This document shows, piece by piece, positions 1 to 6,665 of a stretch of 13,109 bases of DNA. The translations under genes were made by a program, and so were the position numbers. Where the stretch lies: assembly GCA_041740315.1 (NCBI GenBank), contig JBGSMF010000296.1, positions 1 through 13,109 on the forward strand. The letters are read 5' to 3'. Below the pieces are notes generated by a model, which saw only the letters and a list, made by a program, of their open reading frames with translations, did no database searches and was not told the origin of the DNA. Origin of the DNA: JBGSMF01 sp041740315 (GTDB taxonomy: Bacteria > Chloroflexota > Anaerolineae > Fen-1058). Every line of letters starts with the position of its first letter. The stretch's first letter is position 1.

Positions 1-48
1 ACCGTGGCGCGCGAGAGGTGCAGGTCTCTGGCAATTCTGCGCTGGCTT

Positions 49-477
49 TCACCAGAACGCAAACGGTGAATGAGTTCTCGCATGTGATTCATATGCATTC
101 GCTCCATGTCTTTTTCCCTCCAAATAGAATTTTGGGGCTAGCCCCCTTTGGAGGAATGGTGCCACACTTTGCTGGTTGGACAAGTGGCCTACATCGAGCG
201 ACACCGGGTGGCCCACACCGGGCGACACTGGGTGGCCTACACCGGGCGACATGGGGTGGCCTACATCGGGCGACACTGGGTGGCCTACACCAGGCGACAC
301 CAGGTGGCCTAGTATACCCCGGTCAATGACAAATAGAACATCGGCCAGCGATTGACCACGCTTGAGGAGAGCAAGGCGAGTTTTGAACATTTCCGCTTGC
401 AAGTCTTGGCGGAATGCGGCAACACTTGACGCTCCCCCCTCGAATTTGAGCAGAGCCGTTTGTTTTTGGGTAATCAT
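49..477 (-). CDS. Small hypothetical protein with five 8-residue tandem repeats
   Basis: 142 aa, function not recognised. The ATG at 477 is preceded by a good ribosome site (AGAAGGAAG, about 8 nt upstream) and lies 22 nt past the stop of the FtsK-like gene, so it reads as the last gene of the minus-strand operon. The first 45 or so residues look like a real protein: a charged amphipathic stretch with AAFRQDLQAEMFKTRLALLK. From about residue 57 an 8-residue unit of the type GHPVSPGV is repeated five times, encoded by a 24-bp minisatellite. The final 45 residues are less protein-like, and their DNA contains a nested inverted repeat (117-154) of the kind usual between genes. The true C-terminus may therefore be eroded or extended by repeat growth. 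No membrane segment or catalytic motif is visible. The start is well supported; the 3' part is doubtful. Confidence 0.5.
   Translation of the reverse strand: MITQKQTALLKFEGGASSVAAFRQDLQAEMFKTRLALLKRGQSLADVLFVIDRGILGHLVSPGVGHPVSPDVGHPMSPGVGHPVSPGVGHPVSLDVGHLSNQQSVAPFLQRGLAPKFYLEGKRHGANAYESHARTHSPFAFW
117..154. repeat. Nested inverted repeat
   Basis: Outer arms CCTCCAAA (117-124) and TTTGGAGG (147-154) are exact reverse complements. Between them lies a perfect 12-bp palindrome GGGGCTAGCCCC (134-145). It could fold as a hairpin on either strand. It has no T-run on the expected side, so a terminator role is only possible. It sits inside the 3' part of the small ORF at 49-477. Confidence 0.6.
186..312. 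repeat. 24-bp tandem repeat, five copies plus a partial sixth
   Basis: Five consecutive 24-bp units run 186-209, 210-233, 234-257, 258-281 and 282-305. A 7-base start of a sixth copy (GGCCTAG) runs to 312. Each unit begins GGCCTAC or GGCCCAC and contains GCGACA followed by GGGT or AGGT. Copies differ at only a few positions. Because 24 is a multiple of three, the array stays open in frame on both strands; on the minus strand it encodes GHPVSPGV-like octapeptides in the small protein at 49-477. Confidence 0.95.
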
Positions 478-493
478 TGTCTTTACTTCCTTC

Positions 494-536
494 TGTTTGT
501 CAGTTTGTCATGTTTGTTGTGTTTGTCAGTTTGTCA
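494..536. repeat. 17-bp direct repeat spanning the end of the translocase gene
   Basis: TGTTTGTCAGTTTGTCA occurs exactly at 494-510 and again at 520-536. The stretch is a run of degenerate TTTGT(C/T) units and encodes the Asn/Thr-rich tail KLTNTTNMTN of the translocase, including its stop codon. This may be slippage-generated low-complexity DNA. Confidence 0.7.
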
Positions 537-1921
537 GCCTGGGCGGGCAACACCCTGCCCTGCGCAAGTTGACAACCTGCCTCGGTAACGCGACGCTTGT
601 TCTTTGCGGCCGGGTCTTTTTCCAACCATCCCTTGTCCTCCCATTGTTCAGCCAATCGCCGCGCTTCACGCTGCCCCATCTCCCCTACTCTCTGAATGTC
701 TGCTAGTGTGAGATATCCCTCATTCTGTGTTATTGCCCACGTCACGAGGTCAACCAGATTTTGTGGAAGGACTGGCCCCACGGTTGGTTTGTCCACCGTC
801 AAGCCGACCACCTTCGACTTGTCCACCCAAAAGGTTTGGCACTCGATAATGTCATTACGCTCCGCGAGGCGCACCAGTGCCCGGCCCGGCACAGTGATAG
901 CTTCGGCTCCACCCTTGCCCAGAATCACCTCGCTTTGCTCGCGCCGGGCGCAGCGGAATTGCACGCGAGTTTTGAGTTGGTTCGTAATACGGGTGTTGAG
1001 TAGATCAGCCTTGAAGTCTTGCCCGGCAAAGATCAGTGTCATCCCAAACTTGCGCGCTCGCATGGCCAGTTGGCTGATGTTCTTAACAAGCGCACTTGCT
1101 TTACCCGCTTCTTCAACCAATGCGCTAAACTCATCAAAAATTGTCACAATCCAGGGCAAGCGGTCATCACTATATTTGTGGTACTCGACCAGCGATTCGG
1201 GAAACTTGCCGGTGGCAAAATACAGTTGTGCCCTGCGGTCAATCTCGGTCAGCAGTTTGTCGGTTATCTCGGTGGCTGCAGCCACATCCTGAGCAATCGG
1301 CGCTTTGAGAATGGGCCAGCTTTCAGCCCAGGCAAAGGTCAACCCTTCCATGTCGGCCAGGTACAATTCGACGGGCAACGATTGCCTCGCCAATTGGTAA
1401 ACCAATGAACGCAGGAAAGCCGATTTGCCGCTGTCGCTGGACCCGGCCACAATGATATGAGTGAGCTTGGCCAGTTCACGCCACAACAGACCTTCACGCC
1501 CCAGCCCAAAACCAATCAGGTATTCACCTTCTGGACATTGGGCAAGGTCAAGGTCAATCCTGTGAGGCAATCTTGCCGCTGTTGGCTTGGGTTGGGATTT
1601 CAATTCCACGAACAGGGTCAGCGGCCGGCGAGTCACGTAAATCGTTTTTTCCAGCACGTTGGCCAGATGGTCTATCACCTTGTCGGTCACAAGATCGTGC
1701 GCCGTAAAATGCCACAGCGCCTCAGCGTCTATGGTGTAACTTGCCAACTCGCCGCAAATCAAGGTAGCCCGCGAAAAGCGCACACCGAAAATAGTGCCGT
1801 CCTGGTTGGTGTGTTGAAAGCCCAAGCGGTCAAACACTCGCAAAATTCGGTTGCCGATGATTTCAGCGTCACGAGGTAAAGCGGGCAGCCCACGTGTGCT
1901 TTGCGTCAGTTCTGTGGACAT
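500..1921 (-). CDS. FtsK/SpoIIIE-like DNA translocase (TcpA-type conjugation ATPase)
   Basis: 473 aa P-loop motor of the FtsK/HerA superfamily. Such enzymes use ATP to pump double- or single-stranded DNA through a membrane pore. Walker A is GSSDSGKS at residues 160-167, with K166 and S167 binding nucleotide. Walker B is IVTIFDEF at 258-265, with D263/E264. RARKFGMTLIFAGQD (288-302) fits the sensor region after Walker B. Residues 390-452 (LADIQRVGEMGQREARRLAEQWEDKGWLEK in part) look like a winged helix, as in the FtsK gamma domain or plasmid Tra proteins. There is no N-terminal four-TM domain and the protein is far shorter than chromosomal FtsK (usually over 700 aa). It probably relies on the neighbouring membrane proteins as its anchor, as TcpA/Tra ATPases of mobile elements do. 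The ATG at 1921 has GAGGAG about 10 nt upstream, and the gene overlaps the preceding one by 16 nt, implying translational coupling. The ATPase family is secure; the conjugation role is inferred from context. Confidence 0.88.
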   Translation of the reverse strand: MSTELTQSTRGLPALPRDAEIIGNRILRVFDRLGFQHTNQDGTIFGVRFSRATLICGELASYTIDAEALWHFTAHDLVTDKVIDHLANVLEKTIYVTRRPLTLFVELKSQPKPTAARLPHRIDLDLAQCPEGEYLIGFGLGREGLLWRELAKLTHIIVAGSSDSGKSAFLRSLVYQLARQSLPVELYLADMEGLTFAWAESWPILKAPIAQDVAAATEITDKLLTEIDRRAQLYFATGKFPESLVEYHKYSDDRLPWIVTIFDEFSALVEEAGKASALVKNISQLAMRARKFGMTLIFAGQDFKADLLNTRITNQLKTRVQFRCARREQSEVILGKGGAEAITVPGRALVRLAERNDIIECQTFWVDKSKVVGLTVDKPTVGPVLPQNLVDLVTWAITQNEGYLTLADIQRVGEMGQREARRLAEQWEDKGWLEKDPAAKNKRRVTEAGCQLAQGRVLPAQADKLTNTTNMTN

Positions 1922-2649
1922 TGTGGGTCACTCCTCTTGGCGTTCTTTGCAAGGTGTTCTCTAAGCCGCGCTAAAAATTCGCGGTCATCTATCACCGCAA
2001 AACCGCCGCCCATACGACTGTTTGGCTTGGGCAGTGCCGGCAGTTCGAGGGGGATCACGTCTATGATGATACCATCCGCCACGGGTGTTACCGGTTTTGT
2101 TGTATCGGGTGTGATAGTGTGCGCCCCGATTGGTGAAACCAATCGCCATACCACGAAAGCACAGCCGCCGATTGCCAAGATACCGGCCAGGTACAAAAGC
2201 CAAGTGCCGAAATCAGAGCGCCGTTTTATCTCTACCAGTTGAACGTCGTAAGCTGCCTGGGTTGCCTCAAGGTCAACCGCTTGCCGTGTGGCTTGCGCTG
2301 ATTGCGCTGCGTCAATCGCTTGCCGGGTTGCTGCTGCATTGATACTTTCCGCCGTTGCTGTTGCCGCCCGCTGTCGATCCAGTTCTGCCTGTGCGCTCTG
2401 CGTGGCTTGCACCTCAAAAGCTTGACGCGTGGCCGCCGCGCTTTGTGTGGTTTGAAAGGCTACCGCTGCTCGTGTGGCTTGCACCGCTCTTTGGTTCGCC
2501 TGCCATTGGTCGGCTTGGGCCGTTGCCGCAGCCAATGTAGCCAGCGCCCCACCTACCGGCGATTGCGCCCCGACTGCAGAAACAAGGCTGGCCAGGGCGA
2601 CAATGCCCGCCGCAATCAGTGCTGCTACAACTGATAGCGGTTTATTCAT
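1906..2649 (-). CDS. Two-TM membrane protein with Ala/Thr/Gln-rich helical repeat (hypothetical)
   Basis: 247 aa, no recognised family. The chosen start is the ATG at 2649 (MNKPLSVV), which overlaps the end of the upstream gene by 8 nt (ATGAATAA) with GAGGGCGG just upstream; an in-frame TTG at 2667 is less likely. Residues 5-27 form a hydrophobic signal anchor or signal peptide. Residues 44-145 are a long Ala/Gln/Thr/Arg-rich stretch with recurring ATRQA, ATRAA and ATQSA units, predicted to be helical or coiled coil. Residues 149-170 (WLLYLAGILAIGGCAFVVWRL) are a second membrane helix. A tail of about 77 residues, Pro-rich and then charged (DDREFLARLREHLAKNAK), probably lies in the cytoplasm. 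Its plan matches the neighbouring protein at 2642-3565. The two may be partners or diverged duplicates that form a membrane scaffold for the adjacent DNA translocase. The role is inferred from context only. Confidence 0.75.
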   Translation of the reverse strand: MNKPLSVVAALIAAGIVALASLVSAVGAQSPVGGALATLAAATAQADQWQANQRAVQATRAAVAFQTTQSAAATRQAFEVQATQSAQAELDRQRAATATAESINAAATRQAIDAAQSAQATRQAVDLEATQAAYDVQLVEIKRRSDFGTWLLYLAGILAIGGCAFVVWRLVSPIGAHTITPDTTKPVTPVADGIIIDVIPLELPALPKPNSRMGGGFAVIDDREFLARLREHLAKNAKRSDPQCPQN

Positions 2650-3565
2650 TGCCGCCCTCGCTCTCAAGCAACATTTGCCGTGTCTCGATCAACTTTTGCG
2701 GATCTTCAATAACAGTGATTGATGGCATACGCGGCGCAGTCCCCACGTTGCCCGCCACTGCCTGGACCAGTTTCAGTGTATCCTCTTGCTTGCGAGGTTC
2801 GCCAACCGGCAGGATGGATTGAGGTCGTGTAGCCGCCGCCATTAGCCCGACCGCTTGCGCTTGAGTTGCAAGCTGCGCCATGGTCGGCTCGCTGCCAGGA
2901 GCAGGGAAGGCCGCGCCAATACCAATCTGTGGAGCGGGCAACCCTCGCGCAATGGCGATCGCGTAGCCGACGCGCTCAATCAAGCCAGGAGCAGTGTAAA
3001 CCGCCGTTGGTCCCAGCCCTCTATTTGGGTCGTGCAAGGTTAATGTGTTGCCCACCTTGCGAATGATGACAGGGTATTGTCCCGCCGCATTTGGATACAC
3101 ACTATTGGCTTTTCGATTCACCCAAGCTACCGCGCCCAGGCCAATCAACACAGATACTACCAGGCCGCCGATAGCACCAAAAGTCACCGCCCAAAGGTTG
3201 ACATTCTTCGTTTCAACCTCAGTTCCCACCACACCGGCCTGTATCGTTGCGGTCGCCTGTATTTGCTGGGCGATGGCCTCGCGCGTGGCAGCCACTTGCA
3301 CAGCCGCCGCGGTGGCAGTTGCTTGGCCATTGGCCGCGTTTTGAGTCGTCACATAGTTAACGGCTACCCGTGTTGCGACCAGGGCCATGTCACTGGCTTT
3401 CGCGATTGCAGTAGCCTCCGCAAATTGCTCAGGCTTACCGATCACAATGTTGCCGCTGGGGTCAGTCAAAACCGCGTTGCCACTGATGGCGCAAATGGCC
3501 ATTACGGCAATGACCAGCAGCACCAGAATCAAAACCACGCTGCCCTGTCCCTTTTCGTCACCCAT
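2642..3565 (-). CDS. Two-TM membrane protein with Ala/Thr-rich extracytoplasmic helix (hypothetical)
   Basis: 307 aa, family not recognised. The chosen start is the ATG at 3565 (MGDEKGQGS), with GGGGTG a few bases upstream. An ATG 12 nt earlier lacks a ribosome site, and the frame remains open further upstream through the preceding gene's end. Residues 9-29 are a strongly hydrophobic helix and 124-149 a second (LWAVTFGAIGGLVVSVLIGL). Between them lies an Ala/Thr/Gln-rich stretch with ATR, ATA and ATI units, probably outside the membrane. The tail of about 157 residues contains a small beta-like section (YPVIIRKVGNTLTLHDPNRG) and an Ala/Gln-rich helix, then ends in a charged segment. It lies 13 nt after the membrane-HTH gene and overlaps the next gene by 8 nt, so it belongs to one operon. 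Its shared plan with the downstream neighbour suggests a paired membrane complex serving the FtsK-like ATPase. This is inference. Confidence 0.75.
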   Translation of the reverse strand: MGDEKGQGSVVLILVLLVIAVMAICAISGNAVLTDPSGNIVIGKPEQFAEATAIAKASDMALVATRVAVNYVTTQNAANGQATATAAAVQVAATREAIAQQIQATATIQAGVVGTEVETKNVNLWAVTFGAIGGLVVSVLIGLGAVAWVNRKANSVYPNAAGQYPVIIRKVGNTLTLHDPNRGLGPTAVYTAPGLIERVGYAIAIARGLPAPQIGIGAAFPAPGSEPTMAQLATQAQAVGLMAAATRPQSILPVGEPRKQEDTLKLVQAVAGNVGTAPRMPSITVIEDPQKLIETRQMLLESEGGNE

Positions 3566-3578
3566 TGCACACCCCATG

Positions 3579-4433
3579 TCAATTTGCAGCCGGAGCGATG
3601 TCAACCGTCGCCACCGGCAAAGCGCCAATGCCGTCAACTGTTAGCACTTCCCAACCTTTGCCGTTTTTGGTTAGCCGGCCGGCTTGTGTCAACTCTTTGA
3701 CGTAACCGTAAACTGCTGTCCGGCTGACGCCAAGCTGCTCTGCAAGTTCCGTCACCCCAATGTCAGGGGTTGACGCGCATAAGGTGAGCAGTTTGCCAAC
3801 CCGCTCAGCTTTGGCTTGCGCGTCTTGCTCCGCCTTGACGGTCCGGGCCAAAGCCAGGGCGTCATCGTCAACCACGCTTGTACTTTGCACCCTGGACCGA
3901 CCGTCAGGGCAGGTATTAGGGGCAGTCTGCTCGGCCGCCAGGCAGGTAGACTCAAACGCGGCCTGTGCTTGCCGCGCCTCTTTGCGCGCTTCACGTTCGG
4001 CCAATCGCGCCAAGTGATTGACGTCATCCCCTGCCACTTCGGAAAGGTAGACAACCAAAAGGGGCAACACCCCTGAGAGGACAACAGGCCGGATTGACAC
4101 AAGCCACTGCCAACCTTGCAATCCCAGGTCAGTTTGAAAAGCCAACCCGTGCAAAAGATTTGCGTAGGTTGACACCGCCGAAAAGAGAAGCACGCCCGCC
4201 CACAGCCACCGTGTACCGCGCGCTTGGCGTTTGCGGTTTTGTATCCCCATGGCCAGTGCGAATAGTCCCAGATCAACCGCAATCGCTTGAATATAGCCTG
4301 CTAACATGTCGCCTTGCTCCAATGTCGAAAAGCCCCAGGCCACATGGCGCAGGCTGCCGACCAAAGCCAGCACCAGTGCCAGCCACAGTAATGTTTGCGC
4401 TGACCACATTCTGCCAATCACCTGTTTTGCCAT
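3579..4433 (-). CDS. Four-TM membrane protein with C-terminal winged HTH (DUF2637/SpdB-like plan)
   Basis: 284 aa. The ATG at 4433 has a textbook ribosome site (GGAGGTG, 5 nt spacer); the frame is open further upstream to 4562, but that extension has no such site. Four hydrophobic segments are visible at about residues 14-33, 43-64, 75-92 and 112-130. The spacing resembles DUF2637/SpdB-like membrane proteins of actinobacterial mobile elements, but I see no decisive motif. A charged Ala/Arg/Glu-rich linker (about 140-210) follows. Residues 212-260 then form an HTH of the replication-initiator or winged type (IGVTELAEQLGVSRTAVYGYVKEL). A DNA-binding domain tethered to the membrane is notable: it may bring element DNA to the translocase or act as a membrane-bound regulator. 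This is the first gene of the operon, behind a leader of about 265 nt. Confidence is high that the gene is real and moderate for the family. Confidence 0.78.
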   Translation of the reverse strand: MAKQVIGRMWSAQTLLWLALVLALVGSLRHVAWGFSTLEQGDMLAGYIQAIAVDLGLFALAMGIQNRKRQARGTRWLWAGVLLFSAVSTYANLLHGLAFQTDLGLQGWQWLVSIRPVVLSGVLPLLVVYLSEVAGDDVNHLARLAEREARKEARQAQAAFESTCLAAEQTAPNTCPDGRSRVQSTSVVDDDALALARTVKAEQDAQAKAERVGKLLTLCASTPDIGVTELAEQLGVSRTAVYGYVKELTQAGRLTKNGKGWEVLTVDGIGALPVATVDIAPAAN

Positions 4434-4705
4434 TGCTACACCTCCAGTGTTTGGGCTGTGTCCCCCCCCAATGTAGGGAACACTAGCTGGTTGCCAGTTA
4501 AACAAAAACCAGTGTGTGTATGCCGGTTCGGTTTGCAGAAGCTTGGAACCACCCCACGGCACCCTTCATGTTGCCATTACTAAAATCAAGACATATCTTG
4601 CTAATCACTTGCGCATACTGAAAAGTGCTATGTTTACTCTCGGGTAGAGTGGGGGCATTGTCGCTTTCAAAATGGCCGCATCACTACTCCCAACGAGACG
4701 ATTTT

Positions 4706-4734
4706 AGTATAGCATACTGCTACCAGTATGTCAA
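4706..4734 (-). promoter_or_regulatory. Sigma70-type promoter for the minus-strand operon
   Basis: Read on the minus strand, TTGACA (4734-4729) is followed by a 17-nt spacer and TATACT (4711-4706). The -35 is a perfect consensus, the -10 matches at five of six bases, and the spacing is optimal. Predicted start is near 4699, giving a leader of about 265 nt before the ATG at 4433. The -10 lies within the operator-like palindrome at 4706-4718. Confidence 0.75.
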
Positions 4735-4776
4735 TAGCAATAATATAATAGCATTATGGCAGCACAAATAGCATTT
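4706..4776. promoter_or_regulatory. Iterated operator palindromes with ATAGCAT core
   Basis: Three palindromes share the centre AGC and the core ATAGCAT: AGTAT-AGC-ATACT (4706-4718), ATAAT-AGC-ATTAT (4745-4757) and AAAT-AGC-ATTT (4766-4776). Centres are 39 and 20 bp apart. The first covers the -10 of the leftward promoter, and the third touches the -35 of the rightward one. An imperfect fourth copy (ATAGCAA, 4734-4740) touches the leftward -35. A separate perfect inverted repeat, CATACTG-CTAC-CAGTATG (4713-4730), fills the leftward spacer. The likely ligand is the XRE protein encoded at 4832; that pairing is inferred. Confidence 0.65.
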
Positions 4777-4802
4777 ACAAAAAGTCGCTCTTACGTTATA
4801 CT
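4774..4802 (+). promoter_or_regulatory. Sigma70-type promoter for the XRE repressor gene
   Basis: TTTACA (4774-4779), a 17-nt spacer and TATACT (4797-4802). Predicted start is near 4809, about 23 nt before the ATG at 4832. The first -35 bases overlap the third ATAGCAT palindrome (4766-4776), which suggests autoregulation by the encoded XRE protein. Confidence 0.72.
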
Positions 4803-4831
4803 TGTTTCATCTATCAACCTAAGAGATTGGC

Positions 4832-5155
4832 ATGTCACGTACATCTCGTAAAACCATCTCCAATACATTGGGCGATTACTTGAGATCCTTGCGAGAGCAG
4901 CGTGGGCAGACGATCCGCAAGCTTGCAATACAAGTAGATCGCACTGATGCTTATATTAACCGCCTTGAACTTGGCAAGCGTGGCACCGACCACATCTCCC
5001 TTTACAAGCTTGTCATTGCTCTGGATGGCGATTTTCTTCATGCTCTGGCTTGCCTATGCCGTGACGAGGGCATCCCCGAAGAAGAAATAGCGCGTATCAT
5101 GTCCAATTCTGTTGCGAAATCACCATCTAGAAAGTCCACTCCCCGACCGAAGTAG
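4832..5155 (+). CDS. XRE-family HTH transcriptional regulator
   Basis: 107 aa. Residues 13-70 form a Cro/C1-type HTH: LGDYLRSLREQRGQTIRKLA, then VDRTDAYINRLELGKRG as recognition helix and turn, then a buried ISLYKLVIALDG helix. A short acidic helix (EGIPEEEIARIM) and a basic Ser/Lys/Pro-rich tail follow. There is no sensor or enzyme domain, so it is a small repressor of the kind that controls prophages, ICEs and plasmids. The ATG at 4832 has only a weak ribosome site (AAGAGA). The gene is transcribed divergently from the translocase operon, across a gap with facing promoters and three operator-like palindromes. It probably represses that operon and itself. The family is secure; the target sites are inferred. 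Confidence 0.9.
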   Translation: MSRTSRKTISNTLGDYLRSLREQRGQTIRKLAIQVDRTDAYINRLELGKRGTDHISLYKLVIALDGDFLHALACLCRDEGIPEEEIARIMSNSVAKSPSRKSTPRPK

Positions 5156-5222
5156 GTCTAACTTGGATATCCCTGTAGATCTGATTTTGATAACAGGCGA
5201 CCTGATAAAGTAGTGGCTTTGC

Positions 5223-6470
5223 TTGGGCAACATCATAACCTTCAGGCCATGGTCAGTAAGCGCGCTGCCTCTAGCAATGTTTCAACCGAAAGTGCTGGGA
5301 TACTATTCTGGTAACAATCCGACGCCCGTCCAGCCGTTTGTAATGATTTGGGGCGGCTTGGCTACCCTCGCCGGGTTGATCTGGATACCGCTTGGACAAA
5401 TTGTGGGGTGGATAGCGTGGCTATTTTTGGCGTGGACCATTGGCATGATCGAGCTGACCAGCCAGATACCGGGCGCCAGCATCGGCTTGGGGAATATTCA
5501 TGTGGCGTGGATTGTGGCTTACTATGTTGCATTGGGTGGATTGACATGGTGGGGCACGTTGCCGCTGGAAAGACGCGCTAGTTTGCGCACGGCACTCGCT
5601 CATAGGCTCGCCGGCAAAGTGAGGCTGCAACACGCGCTGGCGGGCATGGTCATTGTGGTTGCCCTGGCTGCCCTGGCGTTGGTCAAGCTGCCCGATGGCA
5701 AACTGCATGTGGATTTTTTAGATGTGGGGCAGGCTGATGCTGTTTTCATCCAAACCCCTGCGGGCAGATATGTGCTGGTGGATGCAGGCGGCAGCGCCTC
5801 CGGCACGCTTGACCAGCTTGGGCGGCGGTTGCCGTTTTGGGATCACTCGCTCGATGTGGCCATCATTGCGCGCAGCGATGATGCCCATCTGGCGGCGTGG
5901 ACGGCTGTGCTAGAGCGTTACCAGGCCGGAATTGTGATTGCGCCGCCTGGGTGGGGCGATCCGCAAACCGCGCTGACCACGCCGACCATGCTACGCCTGT
6001 CGCAGGTCATTGCAGGACAGCGCGCCCAGGTGGTGCCAGCCGTTGCCGGCACCAGGTTGCAGCTTGACCGGGGGGTAGATCTGGAAATCGTGGGCGCGCC
6101 GGACTCTTGCAAAGAGCAAAACTGCGAAACCAGCCTGAGCATCAGGCTGGCAGCAGGCAATGTATCATTTTTGCTGGCGGGTGAAAGTGTGCCCCCCAAC
6201 GGCTGGCCCGCCAGCACAGTCCTGCGCCTGGCGCGGCATGGCAGCGAGCAGGCCAACCCGCCCGAACTTCTGGAGGGGACCAGCCCAACGGTGGCCATAG
6301 TTTCTATAGATGCCAACAACCGCTTTGGGCTGCCATCGCCGGCAGTGTTGGGCAAGTTGTCTGGCCGAACCGTCTTTCGCACCGACCAGCATGGCAGCAT
6401 CCACATCAGCACTGACGGCACACAATTGTGGGCGCAGCCAGAACGCCAAGCCGATTTTTCGCGCCCGTAG
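5223..6470 (+). pseudogene. comEC: 5'-truncated comEC-like gene (end of competence domain plus beta-lactamase-like domain)
   Basis: Up to 415 aa are readable from a TTG at 5223; the first ATG is at 5277, and an in-frame stop at 5211-5213 closes the frame upstream. Full ComEC/Rec2 is about 700-800 aa: an OB-fold and a large membrane competence domain that forms the DNA uptake channel, then an extracellular metallo-beta-lactamase-like domain. Here only the last three or so membrane helices of the competence domain remain (residues about 40-110), then one helix (GMVIVVALAALALVKL) leading into the soluble domain. LDVGQADAVFIQTPAGRYVLVDAGG matches the start of the ComEC hydrolase domain. At the place of the usual HxHxDH motif it reads IIARSDDAHLAAW, so metal binding is probably lost. 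Nothing that could be the missing 5' half appears in the preceding 5 kb. It is most simply a remnant left by insertion of the mobile element. It might still be translated as a short membrane protein. Confidence 0.75.
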
Positions 6471-6555
6471 GCTTGCATCCCCATACAAACCGATTGTTGG
6501 GGGCGTTCTCCAACCCAGACGAAACAAGGCGCATTTCAGTTTTGGGGCAAACATG

Positions 6556-6564
6556 TGGCATAAT
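6556..6564 (+). promoter_or_regulatory. Candidate extended -10 promoter element
   Basis: TGGCATAAT (6556-6564) is an extended -10 (TG, one base, then CATAAT) in the gap between the comEC remnant and the operon starting at 6741. No convincing -35 precedes it. This is weak evidence. Confidence 0.3.
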
Positions 6565-6636
6565 AGAGTAAACGCTGTTCAGGAGATTCAGGCGAAACAC
6601 GTCCAGTTGACTTTATTGTAGGGATATGGTAACCTC

Positions 6637-6665
6637 TTGACTAGGCAAAACCAGTCGGTTAGAAA
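6637..6665 (+). promoter_or_regulatory. Candidate promoter for the phosphotransferase/two-component operon
   Basis: TTGACT (6637-6642), a 17-nt spacer and TAGAAA (6660-6665). The -35 is good, the -10 mediocre (four of six). The -10 lies in the first copy of the direct repeat described at 6657-6716, so a regulator bound there could control access. The predicted start would be near 6672, about 70 nt before the first gene. Confidence 0.4.

Larger units (their letters stand above)
4434..4831. other. 398-bp divergent regulatory region
   Basis: No gene is supported here. The part proximal to 4434 is the leader of the minus-strand operon (about 265 nt from the predicted start near 4699). It contains a small perfect inverted repeat, ACTCT and AGAGT with a 5-nt spacer (4635-4649). 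The AT-rich part, 4700-4810, contains two facing promoters and three copies of an ATAGCAT-centred palindrome, listed separately. Confidence 0.8.

Noticed and set aside
186..312. CRISPR array
   Set aside because: Units are directly adjacent 24-mers with no unique spacers, and no cas gene is seen.
696..1292. Plus-strand open frames across the translocase gene
   Set aside because: They lie opposite a gene with clear Walker motifs and show no family features of their own; they are antisense shadows.
4434..4562. Longer N-terminus for the membrane-HTH protein, starting at 4562
   Set aside because: The extension has no ribosome site and is not protein-like, whereas the ATG at 4433 has a perfect GGAGGTG site.
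5194..5204. CAGG-CGA-CCTG as an attachment site core
   Set aside because: The palindrome is short, and no matching copy can be tested because the other element end is outside the window.
5223..5276. A genuine TTG start and native N-terminus for the ComEC-like protein
   Set aside because: The protein begins in the middle of the competence membrane domain and lacks a ribosome site, so truncation is more likely than a natural short gene.
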